Shown here: positions 42,266-50,401 of the stretch, piece after piece
Numbering within the stretch: the first letter of the stretch is position 1
Layout of the letters: each line of letters opens with the position of its first letter
Assembly (NCBI GenBank): GCA_023410595.1
Contig: JAEYPO010000025.1
Coordinates: forward strand, 1 to 64,000
Direction of reading: 5' to 3'
DNA: 64,000 nt
Source: Bacillota bacterium
Lineage (GTDB): Bacteria > Bacillota > Clostridia > Christensenellales > SZUA-584
Notes under the pieces: generated by a model
Told to the model about the DNA's origin: nothing
The model's input: the letters and a program-made list of their open reading frames with translations, nothing else
The model's database searches: none
Translations under genes and position numbers: made by a program

Positions 42266-43665
42266 GAAAACTAAGTATTCTTCTTGCGATAATAATACTA
42301 TGCCTTGCGCCCGCCGCGGCGCTAGCCGAAGGCGAAGGCGAAGGAGGCGGTGGGGGAGCAAGCGCAGTTCTTTCGATAGACAACGTTAATGTCTATGACG
42401 GTATGGACAGGGCGTATAAAGACGGGTATATGCCGACAGTAAGCGGCGGCGTTGCCACAATTATTATTCCCCTGGTTGTGAACCAGGGGGCAACAGTGGA
42501 CGGGGCTATTACCGTGACGCCCGGCCTTGGAGAAACCGCGACGTCGCCGTTCGTATACAAGAACTATCAGAAAGCCGTAAGCCTCGGAAACAACGCTGTA
42601 AACGGAGGCGCTTCCGCGGTTCCGTCGTATCTCGTGCGTTTCGATCTCGAGCTTGCGGCGGGGCGCTTAGACGGCGTTTATCCGGTGAGTATAGACGTTG
42701 CGGCAACCTCCGCGGGGAAACCGGTGCAGCAGACGTTCACGGCGTACGTTACGATAACGGACGGCAAAGACCCAAACGCTCCGGAAGCTACGCCCAAACC
42801 GCAGTCCCAGCCCAAAGTAATAGTAAGCGGGTACAGCATAAACCCCTCGCCTGTCAACGCGGGCGAAGGTTTTACGGCAACGGTTACGCTTAAAAACACG
42901 AGCGAAAAGAAGTCCGTACAGAACATAACAGTCACGGTTTCCTGCGACTGCCCCAATTTCGCGCTGCAAAACGATACAAGCACCATGTTTTTAGGCAAGC
43001 TGGCAAAGGGCAAGACCACGGACGTTGTGCTCGACTACAAAACCGACCTTGAAACTCCCGCTTCGAGGTATAACATAACGCTCGCGATAGATTACGAGGA
43101 TTCAAACGCTTCGCCGCTTTCCTCGTCGGGTTCTGTTCAGGTCGCGGTGGCACAGTCTCTCAGGGTAGAGATGGAACCGCCAAAGATCGCTTCCGAAGTC
43201 AACGCGGGCGATACGATGCCGCTCAAGTTTCAGGTGATGAACATGGGGCGGGGCAAGGTCTACAACGTCCGGTGCGAGCTCGCGGCCCCCGGCCTCATAC
43301 CCTCGGAAACAGCCTTTATAGGTAACATGGAGCCGGGCATGGATGGCGAAGGCGAGATGGACGTATTTGTAGGCATGAAAAATATGACCGAAGGGTATGA
43401 AGGCGACGATAAGTACGGACCCACGAGCGGCAAGATAACGCTTAAGTACGAGGACGGCAACGGGCAGGAGTACACCGAGGAAGCCGACATATTTACAGTG
43501 ATAAACCCGCCCGTAATCAGCCCCGTTTCCGCTGAGGCCGAAGAGGAACCCGATAAAGCGAGCCAGTGGTGGATATCGCTTATAGTCGGCGGCGCAGTAA
43601 TCGCCGCGCTTGTAATACTGCTTGTTGCGCGCAGGAAAAAGGTGAGGCAGCATGAGGATTTTTGA
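42262..43665 (+). CDS. Secreted membrane-anchored CARDB/NEW3-like protein
   Basis: 467 residues: signal peptide (cleavage after ALA near residue 20), a glycine/glutamate-rich linker, two to three beta-rich domains with features of CARDB/NEW3 (for instance GYSINPSPVNAGEGFTATVT and a second PPKIASEVNAGDTMPLKFQV), and a C-terminal span (about 435-457) with a basic tail. It resembles S-layer-domain-type adaptor proteins encoded beside MacB-like transporters. CAGGAGG precedes the ATG. It overlaps the permease gene by 14 bases. Confidence 0.75.
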   Translation: MRKLSILLAIIILCLAPAAALAEGEGEGGGGGASAVLSIDNVNVYDGMDRAYKDGYMPTVSGGVATIIIPLVVNQGATVDGAITVTPGLGETATSPFVYKNYQKAVSLGNNAVNGGASAVPSYLVRFDLELAAGRLDGVYPVSIDVAATSAGKPVQQTFTAYVTITDGKDPNAPEATPKPQSQPKVIVSGYSINPSPVNAGEGFTATVTLKNTSEKKSVQNITVTVSCDCPNFALQNDTSTMFLGKLAKGKTTDVVLDYKTDLETPASRYNITLAIDYEDSNASPLSSSGSVQVAVAQSLRVEMEPPKIASEVNAGDTMPLKFQVMNMGRGKVYNVRCELAAPGLIPSETAFIGNMEPGMDGEGEMDVFVGMKNMTEGYEGDDKYGPTSGKITLKYEDGNGQEYTEEADIFTVINPPVISPVSAEAEEEPDKASQWWISLIVGGAVIAALVILLVARRKKVRQHEDF

Positions 43666-44812
43666 CCTTGTGCGCATTGCCTTAAAAAGTCTTAAAGGCA
43701 GATGGGCGGTGCTTCCTGCCGCGGCCGCGGCTATCGGCGTCTTTTGCCTGTGCGTTGCGGGGACGGCGCTTACGGTAGTGCAGCAGGAGAAATCGAAGCC
43801 GTACGAGTTAAGCTTTTCCTCACAAGACTCGGATATTACTGAAAACGATATAGCAAAGATATCGGAAATTGAGGACGTAAAGGCGGCTACGCCTGTGCTC
43901 GAAGTTCTGGTCAGCATTATTGCGGGCGATTATTCGGCGGAGCTGAGCCTTGCTGGGATATATCCTTCCTATTTAAATGAGAAGTTTAAGGCGGGCGGTA
44001 TTTTTCCGGAAAGCGGCGTAATGCCATATATAGTGCTTAACGAAGCGGCGTGCAAAAAGTTCAAGAGCAAAGAAGATAATATGGAATACGAATATTTTGG
44101 CGGAGACGAAACGGAAGCGGAGGAAACCGACGCGCCCAATGTAGACTGGCTAAGCGAGAGCATAAAGATCAAGACAGGTGAAGGCAACCCCGTTACCTCG
44201 AAAATATACGGCATACTGTCCGGGGAAGAAGAGGACGAGCAGCCCGCCGCCTATATCAGTGTTTCCGCCGCTAAGGGACTGCTGCCCCCCGGCGAACAGG
44301 GAAGCGCAAAAGCGAGCGTACGCATAACTAATATAGGCCGCGCCGAAAAGGTATCGCGCGAGATAACCGCGCTCGGATTCAATATAGACAATACAAACGA
44401 CGAGCTGCAGGCAAAGTGGGACAGCCAGGAGGGGCAGATAGCCTATCTGTTTGTAACAAGCATATTTTCCCTGCTGTGCTTCTCTGCTCTGACAGCGTCG
44501 TCAAGAAAGATATCAATGCTGGAGCATCAAAAGGAATGGATGATGCTGAAGTGGACAGGCCTAAGAGACAAAGATATCGGCAGGATATTTATCATCCGTA
44601 TGCTCGCTCTTGCGGTATTTGGCATGTTCGCGGGCATACTCGTCAGTACGTCGCTGCCGTCGTTTTTGGACCCCGACCCGACGGGAACGTCTGTATACAC
44701 GCTACCCGTTCCGTTTTGGGTGGCGGCAGCTAGCGGCGCGGTATTTCTGCTTGCAGGCATCGCCCCGTCGCTTAATATCAAGAGATTCGTATCGTATGAA
44801 CTGGGCTCGTAA
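43652..44812 (+). CDS. FtsX/MacB-like ABC transporter permease
   Basis: 386 residues in the MacB/LolC layout: one span near residues 18-40, a large extracytoplasmic domain, then three spans in the last 130 residues. The motif around LEHQKEWMMLKWTGLRDKDI is the usual coupling region before the second span. It probably works with the upstream degenerate ATPase and the CARDB-like protein as an envelope-acting mechanotransmission complex instead of a classical exporter. No substrate can be named. Confidence 0.78.
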   Translation: MRIFDLVRIALKSLKGRWAVLPAAAAAIGVFCLCVAGTALTVVQQEKSKPYELSFSSQDSDITENDIAKISEIEDVKAATPVLEVLVSIIAGDYSAELSLAGIYPSYLNEKFKAGGIFPESGVMPYIVLNEAACKKFKSKEDNMEYEYFGGDETEAEETDAPNVDWLSESIKIKTGEGNPVTSKIYGILSGEEEDEQPAAYISVSAAKGLLPPGEQGSAKASVRITNIGRAEKVSREITALGFNIDNTNDELQAKWDSQEGQIAYLFVTSIFSLLCFSALTASSRKISMLEHQKEWMMLKWTGLRDKDIGRIFIIRMLALAVFGMFAGILVSTSLPSFLDPDPTGTSVYTLPVPFWVAAASGAVFLLAGIAPSLNIKRFVSYELGS

Positions 44813-44846
44813 GCAGTACGAATAAATATCATTCCAGACTATTCTT

Positions 44847-44878
44847 AAAGACATACCGCGTTGTTGTGTGTCTTTTTT
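44847..44878 (+). terminator. Terminator after the FtsX-like permease gene
   Basis: AAAGACA (44847-44853), loop, TGTCTTT (44869-44875), continuing into a T run. It closes the envelope block that starts at 36.6 kb. Confidence 0.65.
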
Positions 44879-45147
44879 ATGAAAAAAGCAATCTACTTCC
44901 ATGCGGTTTTTTCGTTTTATAATCGCGGGCAGAACATGCAGGTGGCTTGTATTGACCCAAGATAGCCGCGTATGATAATTTATAAAAGAAATACCGTTGT
45001 TTACCAAGGCTTCACCCAGCAAAGTTATAGCTTCTTTAGTAAAATGAATTCCTGATACTGCGGCAACCAGAGAGGTACAAAAAGGAACAACATATATTGA
45101 ATGAGAAACCGGTTGGTTCATATAAATTAATAAGGAGCCTGTAATCT
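44879..45147. other. Spacer before galM with a likely promoter
   Basis: TTGAAT (45097-45102), 18-base spacer, TATAAA (45121-45126), then AAGGAG and the galM start. The rest shows no plus-strand gene; a minus-strand open frame is discussed under rejected items. Confidence 0.45.
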
Positions 45148-46176
45148 ATGATAAGTGAGCGTAAAGTTACAGCCAGAGATGGCAAGGACGTATTTGTTTA
45201 TACGTTGAAAAATGCAAAGGGAAATACGGTAAAGGTCACCAATTTCGGCGCGACAATAATGGAGATCGTCGTTCCCGACAAAAGCGGGCAGACAGCGGAC
45301 GTAACCCTGGGGTATAAAACAATAGACGAATATATGGATAACGGGCCGTTCCTCGGCGTTACGGTGGGAAGGTACGCTAACAGGATAGCAAACGGCAGGT
45401 TTTCTCTTAACGGCAAAGAATACGTTTTGGAATGCAACGAAAACCCGTTTTCCCACCTGCACGGGGGAAAAAATGGGTTCGACAAAAGGGTATGGGACGC
45501 GCAGGTTAAAGGCGACAATCTGCTTCTTACATATGTTAGCGCCGACGGCGAAGAGGGATATCCCGGCGAGCTTACCGCGAAAGTAACGATGACGTGGAGC
45601 GACGACGATGAGCTTACGCTTGACTTTGAGGCCGGCTCGGATAAGGACACCATAGTAAACCTTACGAACCATTCTTACTTTAACCTCAGCGGCGTAGAAA
45701 CGGACATACTCGGACATGAACTGCTGCTTAACGCGCCTTACTATACGCCTGTTGACGAGCACCTGATACCTACGGGCGAGACGGCGCCGGTAAAGAATAC
45801 GCCCTTCGATTTTACGACGCCTCATAAAATCGGCGAGCGCATAGATTCAGACCATCCGCAGATGCGGCTTGGGCACGGCTACGATCATAACTTTATAATA
45901 GAAGGCAAAGGTATGAGGTTTTTCGCAAGCGCGTACTGCGAAAGCAGCGGCAGAACGCTGGAGGTGTATTCTGACCAGCCCGCCGTGCAGTTCTATACGT
46001 CGAATTTTTTAGGAGACATAAACGGCAGGAAGAATTATTACAACAGGTGGGGTTTCTGTCTTGAGACGCAGAACTATCCGGACGCGATAAACCATGAAAG
46101 CTTTCCGTCCTGTGTACTGAAAGCCGGAGAGATTTACCGCACGGCCACAAAATTCCACTTTTCAGTCAAGCGTTGA
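45148..46176 (+). CDS. galM: Aldose 1-epimerase (galactose mutarotase)
   Basis: Interconverts alpha and beta anomers of galactose, glucose and related sugars. 342 residues, the normal length. Conserved YANRIANGRF (substrate arginine), catalytic histidine in VNLTNHSYFNLSG, GYDHNF and the catalytic glutamate in CLETQNYPDA are all present. AAGGAG precedes the ATG. It stands alone with its own promoter, about 25 kb from the GH36 gene, and can feed galactose or glucose released by the window's glycosidases. Confidence 0.95.
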   Translation: MISERKVTARDGKDVFVYTLKNAKGNTVKVTNFGATIMEIVVPDKSGQTADVTLGYKTIDEYMDNGPFLGVTVGRYANRIANGRFSLNGKEYVLECNENPFSHLHGGKNGFDKRVWDAQVKGDNLLLTYVSADGEEGYPGELTAKVTMTWSDDDELTLDFEAGSDKDTIVNLTNHSYFNLSGVETDILGHELLLNAPYYTPVDEHLIPTGETAPVKNTPFDFTTPHKIGERIDSDHPQMRLGHGYDHNFIIEGKGMRFFASAYCESSGRTLEVYSDQPAVQFYTSNFLGDINGRKNYYNRWGFCLETQNYPDAINHESFPSCVLKAGEIYRTATKFHFSVKR

Positions 46177-46194
46177 TGCGTTACTGTTAATTGG

Positions 46195-46409
46195 TAAGAC
46201 CCCGATAAACCCATACTCGTTCACGCAAACGCCGGTCTGCAGGTAAGTGAAGACGGCCGGGATGTTTATCCCGACACTCCTGAGATTATAGCTTCGTTTG
46301 TGTCTGAGCTCAAGAAGCGGGGGAGAATATTATAGGAGGCTGCTGCGACACGGCGCCCGAGCATATAAGAGCTATCAAAAGCGTGGTGAAACAATTAAAG
46401 CAAGCATAA
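46195..46409 (+). pseudogene. C-terminal remnant of a homocysteine S-methyltransferase
   Basis: The frame starting at 46204 reads KPILVHANAGLQVSEDG, DVYPDTPEIIASFVSELKKRG; after a one-base phase change near 46320 it continues ENIIGGCCDTAPEHIRAIKS to a stop at 46407. NAGL, TPE and the zinc-binding GGCC..TPEHI element are typical of the C-terminal end of homocysteine methyltransferase domains (MmuM, or the first domain of MetH). The N-terminal two thirds, a start codon and a ribosome binding site are missing. Confidence 0.7.
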
Positions 46410-46506
46410 TCGAACTAAAGGGCTTTTAATTCTGAATTCATTGTTTTAATAATAAGCATATCTACACCGGCAAGCCTCACGGCTTGCTAGGGACCCCGTA
46501 TTAACT

Positions 46507-46540
46507 AACCTGCCTGTGAGATAAGGCAGGTTAATTTGTT
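46507..46540 (+). terminator. Terminator before the ROK gene
   Basis: AACCTGCCT (46507-46515), eight-base loop, AGGCAGGTT (46524-46532), then AATTTGTTTT. A smaller stem GCAAGCC-TCAC-GGCTTGC lies just upstream at about 46472-46489. Confidence 0.75.
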
Positions 46541-46551
46541 TTCCAAAGATA

Positions 46552-46580
46552 TTGACAAAATTATATCGCACTATTATAAT
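46552..46580 (+). promoter_or_regulatory. Promoter of the ROK regulator gene
   Basis: Perfect consensus: TTGACA (46552-46557), 17-base spacer, TATAAT (46575-46580). The leader carries AT-rich repeats, TTAATTAGC at about 46624 and TCAATTAGC at about 46648, which could bind the ROK protein itself. Confidence 0.85.
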
Positions 46581-46674
46581 CAAATAAAATGCATTAAATA
46601 ATAAAAACAATTATCAAATAAAGTTAATTAGCAAATCAATTATTTAATCAATTAGCAGCATTGGAGAATATTAT

Positions 46675-47895
46675 ATGGCCAGGAAAGGTAAAAACCTTGT
46701 TGACGTAAGGTTTTTGAACAGAGCATTGGTGGTTGACCTGATGAGAAAGCACAATATCAGATCAAGGGCGGAGCTCACGAAACACAGCGGCCTTAATCAG
46801 GCGACTGTTACCAACATAGTCAGCGAGCTTATTGACTGCGACCTTATATATGAGACGGGCCTCATCGAAGGAAAGAATGGAAGAAGGATAATTGGCCTTG
46901 AGCTTAACTGTGAAAAATACAGATTTTTAAGCATAAGGCTCACAAGGGAATATTTTCTGGTCGGAGTATACGATATCAAGGGCAACCAGCATATGCTGAA
47001 TAAATTCGCCATAGACAGGAACGACGACGTCGGAAAGATGCTTGAAAAAATAAAGGAAGAAATCAGAACGATAACACGGGACTTGGGAGACAAGGTGCTG
47101 CTTAGCGCAGGCATAGCCGTGCTGGGTCCGTTTCTTAAGGAAGAGGACATGTTTGTTACCGCGACGGGGTTTCCTAAGCTGAAAAACATACATATAAAAA
47201 AGGAACTGCAGAACGAGCTTGACGTACCGCTTTATATCGACCACGACGCGAATCTGGCGGCATACGCGGAATGGCAGAAATGCAGCGAGAACGGTGATCC
47301 GGGGCCATTCCTTTATATAATGGGAGGCCAGGGTCTGGGCGCCGGTATCATAGTGGACGGAAAGATCATGAGGGGCAGGTCGGGCGTTGCCGGAGAGATA
47401 GGACACATGAGCATCAACTGTGCGGGAAGAAAATGCGAGTGCGGAAATAAAGGATGCCTTGAACAGTACGCTTCCGGCTTTGCCATGCTTAACATGCTTA
47501 AAGAATATATAAGCGGCGAAAGCGATACAGTGCTTAAACCAAATAGCGGTATCAGCGATATCTACGCCGCATTTCAAAATAACGACACGCTCGCGGTTAA
47601 AATATTGGACGAAGTCGCTTATTACCTTGGGTTTGGCATAGCAAGCCTGATAAACCTAATAAACCCCAGCACAATTGTTATAGGCGACGATTTTCAAAAA
47701 GGGGGCGCACATTTCCTTGACAAAGTATGCGAATCCATAAAAGAGCATACCTCGCCCGATTTGTTCGGCAAACTCTCCATACGAATAAGCACGTTTGAGG
47801 AGGACCCTGCTCTTGTAGGCGCGGCAATACTGGCGATAGACGAGATATTAAAGAACGAGTCGTTTTTTGAGAGCCTGCTCAAAATGAAAGCATGA
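46675..47895 (+). CDS. ROK-family transcriptional repressor (NagC/XylR type)
   Basis: 406 residues: N-terminal winged helix (NIRSRAELTKHSGLNQATVT as helix-turn-helix, about 24-45) and a C-terminal ROK domain with DHDANLAAYAEW and the zinc signature starting at H244 (HMSINCAGRKCECGNKGCLE). The presence of the DNA-binding domain marks it as a regulator, not a sugar kinase. It reads in the same direction as the sugar locus and likely controls part of it in response to a sugar or sugar phosphate. Confidence 0.9.
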   Translation: MARKGKNLVDVRFLNRALVVDLMRKHNIRSRAELTKHSGLNQATVTNIVSELIDCDLIYETGLIEGKNGRRIIGLELNCEKYRFLSIRLTREYFLVGVYDIKGNQHMLNKFAIDRNDDVGKMLEKIKEEIRTITRDLGDKVLLSAGIAVLGPFLKEEDMFVTATGFPKLKNIHIKKELQNELDVPLYIDHDANLAAYAEWQKCSENGDPGPFLYIMGGQGLGAGIIVDGKIMRGRSGVAGEIGHMSINCAGRKCECGNKGCLEQYASGFAMLNMLKEYISGESDTVLKPNSGISDIYAAFQNNDTLAVKILDEVAYYLGFGIASLINLINPSTIVIGDDFQKGGAHFLDKVCESIKEHTSPDLFGKLSIRISTFEEDPALVGAAILAIDEILKNESFFESLLKMKA

Positions 47896-48200
47896 TAAGG
47901 CAGTGCTTGCCGCCCGTCAAGAAATAAAATTTTGTTTCATAAATATGCATAAATATATACCAAACGGTGCCAGAAGAGGAGGAGACAAGTAGTATAGAAG
48001 TTAAAATTTCGGTTAATATAAAATAAAATTTCATATAAAACAAATATGATGGTTATATTTCATTGACAAAAGAATACGCGTATGATATATAATCATCATA
48101 CAAGCACATAATGTGCCTTTACATGAAATAAAATTTTATGTCTCGCAAAAACGCTTTGCGACTTATAACGGCGATATCGCAGACCGGAAAGGATACGAAA
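47896..48200. promoter_or_regulatory. RpiR control region with three operator-like palindromes
   Basis: GAAATAAAATTTTGTTTC (47921-47938), AAATAAAATTTCAT (48021-48034) and ATGAAATAAAATTTTATG (48123-48140) share an AAATAAAATTT core. Between sites two and three lies TTGACA (48063-48068) with TATATA (48086-48091, spacer 17) or TATAAT (48088-48093, spacer 19). The third site sits just past the expected transcription start. GAAAT-type palindromes are typical of RpiR-family targets. Confidence 0.65.
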
Positions 48201-49046
48201 ATGGAATTTGGTGGTCATGTGTTTGAAAATATACGCGCGAACTACGAAGAGATTTTTTCAGCGGAAAAAAAGGTTGCGGACTACATTCTGAAAAACCCGG
48301 AAAATACGATAAGGCTGAATGTGTCCGAACTGGCGGAGTTAAGCGGTACTAGCGATGCGACGGTAATACGTTTGTGCCAGCACCTCGGGTATAAGGGGTT
48401 TTACCAGATGAAGCTGCAGCTGGCGCATGATCTGGGCAGCGAGCAGCTTTTCAGCGGCAACATACAGCCCAAGGATCCGGACAACGGAGACGACGTGCTT
48501 AAGGAAGTCGCGTCCAACATAATGCACGCAAAGGCGAATGTGGATAACGAAGTACTGAAAAAATGCGTTGAGCTGATACTTAACTGCGATACGGTACACC
48601 TTGTTGCGGCGGGCAACTCGATTCCGTCCTCAATAGATTTCGCGTTCAGGCTTGGTCGCGTGGGAATCCACACAAACAGCTCGTTTATGCCCGAGCAGCA
48701 GCTTAACGGAGTTAACCTTGGGTCAGACAAGGACATAATGATAGGCATCTCGCATTCGGGAAGTTCAAAGCAGGTGCTGCAGGCGTTTGAACTGGCGAAG
48801 AAGCGTAACATGATAACGATATCGATAACCGACCTGCTGGGAAGCCCGATCACCAAGATGTCCGACTATTCGTTATCGACAGGCATAGAATTCTCAAGTG
48901 TTTATATCTTCGGCGCGGCGTCGCACATATACATCTCGGTAATACTTGACATACTTCTTTACTTCGTTGCCCGCGCTAAGAAAGACGAAGCTAAAAACGG
49001 AGAAACGGACAACGTAGAGTACTTCTTATCTGAAACAAAGATTTGA
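48201..49046 (+). CDS. RpiR-family transcriptional regulator (HTH plus SIS domain)
   Basis: 281 residues from ATG 48201, which has AAAGGA eight bases before it. An earlier in-frame ATG (48138) lies inside the third palindrome and has no ribosome binding site. N-terminal HTH_6 (NVSELAELSGTSDATVIRLC), C-terminal SIS sugar-phosphate-binding domain (VHLVAAGNSIPSSIDFAFRL then GISHSGSSKQVLQAFELAKK). It likely senses a phosphorylated intermediate of the downstream pathway and controls the sugar locus from the palindromes ahead of it. Confidence 0.92.
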   Translation: MEFGGHVFENIRANYEEIFSAEKKVADYILKNPENTIRLNVSELAELSGTSDATVIRLCQHLGYKGFYQMKLQLAHDLGSEQLFSGNIQPKDPDNGDDVLKEVASNIMHAKANVDNEVLKKCVELILNCDTVHLVAAGNSIPSSIDFAFRLGRVGIHTNSSFMPEQQLNGVNLGSDKDIMIGISHSGSSKQVLQAFELAKKRNMITISITDLLGSPITKMSDYSLSTGIEFSSVYIFGAASHIYISVILDILLYFVARAKKDEAKNGETDNVEYFLSETKI

Positions 49047-49068
49047 GGCATCAACTGGAGGAGCAACT

Positions 49069-50388
49069 ATGGCTTACCATGACCGCTACGGGCATTATTA
49101 CAGGCAGATACCTACGGACATACAAAGACATAAATCAAGCGGCCTCGGCGTCATAATGGGCTACACGAGCGATCTTGACGTGATCATTGAATGGGACGGC
49201 CAAACGTTTAAAGACATATTATCGGCTTATCTGAAAGAGGAGCCGGCACTGAAGCAAGGCGATACGATAGACTCGATGGAATCTCTTGCGCGCATAGTGA
49301 GCTATTACATGGTTAACGGGCTGGGCGGAGAGATAGACATCACGAACGTCGAAGTATGCAAGTTTCTGGAAAGCAGGTTCAAAACGGCGTTTGCGCTGGG
49401 AGGGACATGCGCGCAGGGCGCGGCCGCGCTCAACGCGATAGGTTTTCCGGTCATCGTACACATAACGGACAGGTCAAGGGAAGTCTGCGCTCAGATGAGC
49501 GGGCAGGGCATGGAAACCGTTACGGAACGCGGTCGAGTTTCCATAATGGAAAGCGTGACGAACGCGCCGCCCGTGCGCCATATGATACTGCAATACCCCA
49601 AGGGCGAGAAGATACATGTAAACGGAGCTGTATACGAAACGCCCATTTCCAACAGATTGATAATGGATTACGACACGATACACAAGATAATGCCCATAGA
49701 TAAGTGCTTTCTCGATTACTGTGAAGCCAGCGCAAAGCGAATGCTGGTATACAGCGTGTCGGGTTTTAACGGCATTATTGACCGCGGCATAATGGAAAAG
49801 AAGATAGACGAGGTGTCGGCGCATTATAAAAAGGTCAAGGAAGAAAACCCCGGCTGTGTGATATTTCTTGAAGGCGCGCATTACCTAAACGCAGAGCTTA
49901 AAAACCTTGTGCTTGAGAGGCTCTCGCGGTACATAGACATATACAGCATGAACGAGGAAGAACTCGTTGAGCATACGGCAAAGCATGGCGAGATTACTGA
50001 CAAAGAGAGTCTTTCTTCCATACTGGGGGGGCTTGAGTTCATGTTGGGAAGATACCCTGTAAAGGGCATGGTTCTGCACACAAAGGATTATTCAATGTAC
50101 TTTGGAGACGAACTCGAAGGGGCAGACTTTGAAAAGGGCCTGACACTGGGTAACCTGATGTCGGCAACAAGGGCAAGGACGGGAAAATACGGCACATATA
50201 ACGATTGCGGCGAATCGATGAGTCTGCCCTTAAGTCCCTCGGGTATTGCCTTTGCAGAGCAGCTGAAAGCGGTACGTACGAAAAAACACGTGCGTATAGT
50301 ACCCTCGCGATACATGGAACGCCCGAAATATACCATAGGTCTTGGCGACACGTTTATGGCGGGATTCCTCACATCTTTTGTAAACTGA
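49069..50388 (+). CDS. ADP-dependent phosphofructokinase/glucokinase-like sugar kinase
   Basis: 439 residues, ribokinase superfamily. Long, with NGLGGEIDITN, ALGGTCAQGAAAL, CVIFLEGAHYLNAELK and the C-terminal GLGDTF nucleotide/catalytic motif. Overall length and the GGE and EGAHYL segments fit the ADP-dependent glucokinase/phosphofructokinase family better than ordinary PfkB kinases (about 300 residues); by eye this is likely but not proven. It would phosphorylate a hexose or hexose phosphate in this pathway. GGAGGAG precedes the ATG 22 bases after the regulator. Confidence 0.65.
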   Translation: MAYHDRYGHYYRQIPTDIQRHKSSGLGVIMGYTSDLDVIIEWDGQTFKDILSAYLKEEPALKQGDTIDSMESLARIVSYYMVNGLGGEIDITNVEVCKFLESRFKTAFALGGTCAQGAAALNAIGFPVIVHITDRSREVCAQMSGQGMETVTERGRVSIMESVTNAPPVRHMILQYPKGEKIHVNGAVYETPISNRLIMDYDTIHKIMPIDKCFLDYCEASAKRMLVYSVSGFNGIIDRGIMEKKIDEVSAHYKKVKEENPGCVIFLEGAHYLNAELKNLVLERLSRYIDIYSMNEEELVEHTAKHGEITDKESLSSILGGLEFMLGRYPVKGMVLHTKDYSMYFGDELEGADFEKGLTLGNLMSATRARTGKYGTYNDCGESMSLPLSPSGIAFAEQLKAVRTKKHVRIVPSRYMERPKYTIGLGDTFMAGFLTSFVN

Positions 50389-50401
50389 CAGGAGGATTGC
50401 A

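Noticed and set aside
44702..45121. Minus-strand open frame of 139 codons; residues 10-60 loosely recall an ACT domain of aspartate kinase
   Set aside because: No ribosome binding site, overlaps the terminator and the end of the FtsX-like permease, and the resemblance is too weak to call. It could be an old remnant; a profile search for ACT domains would decide.
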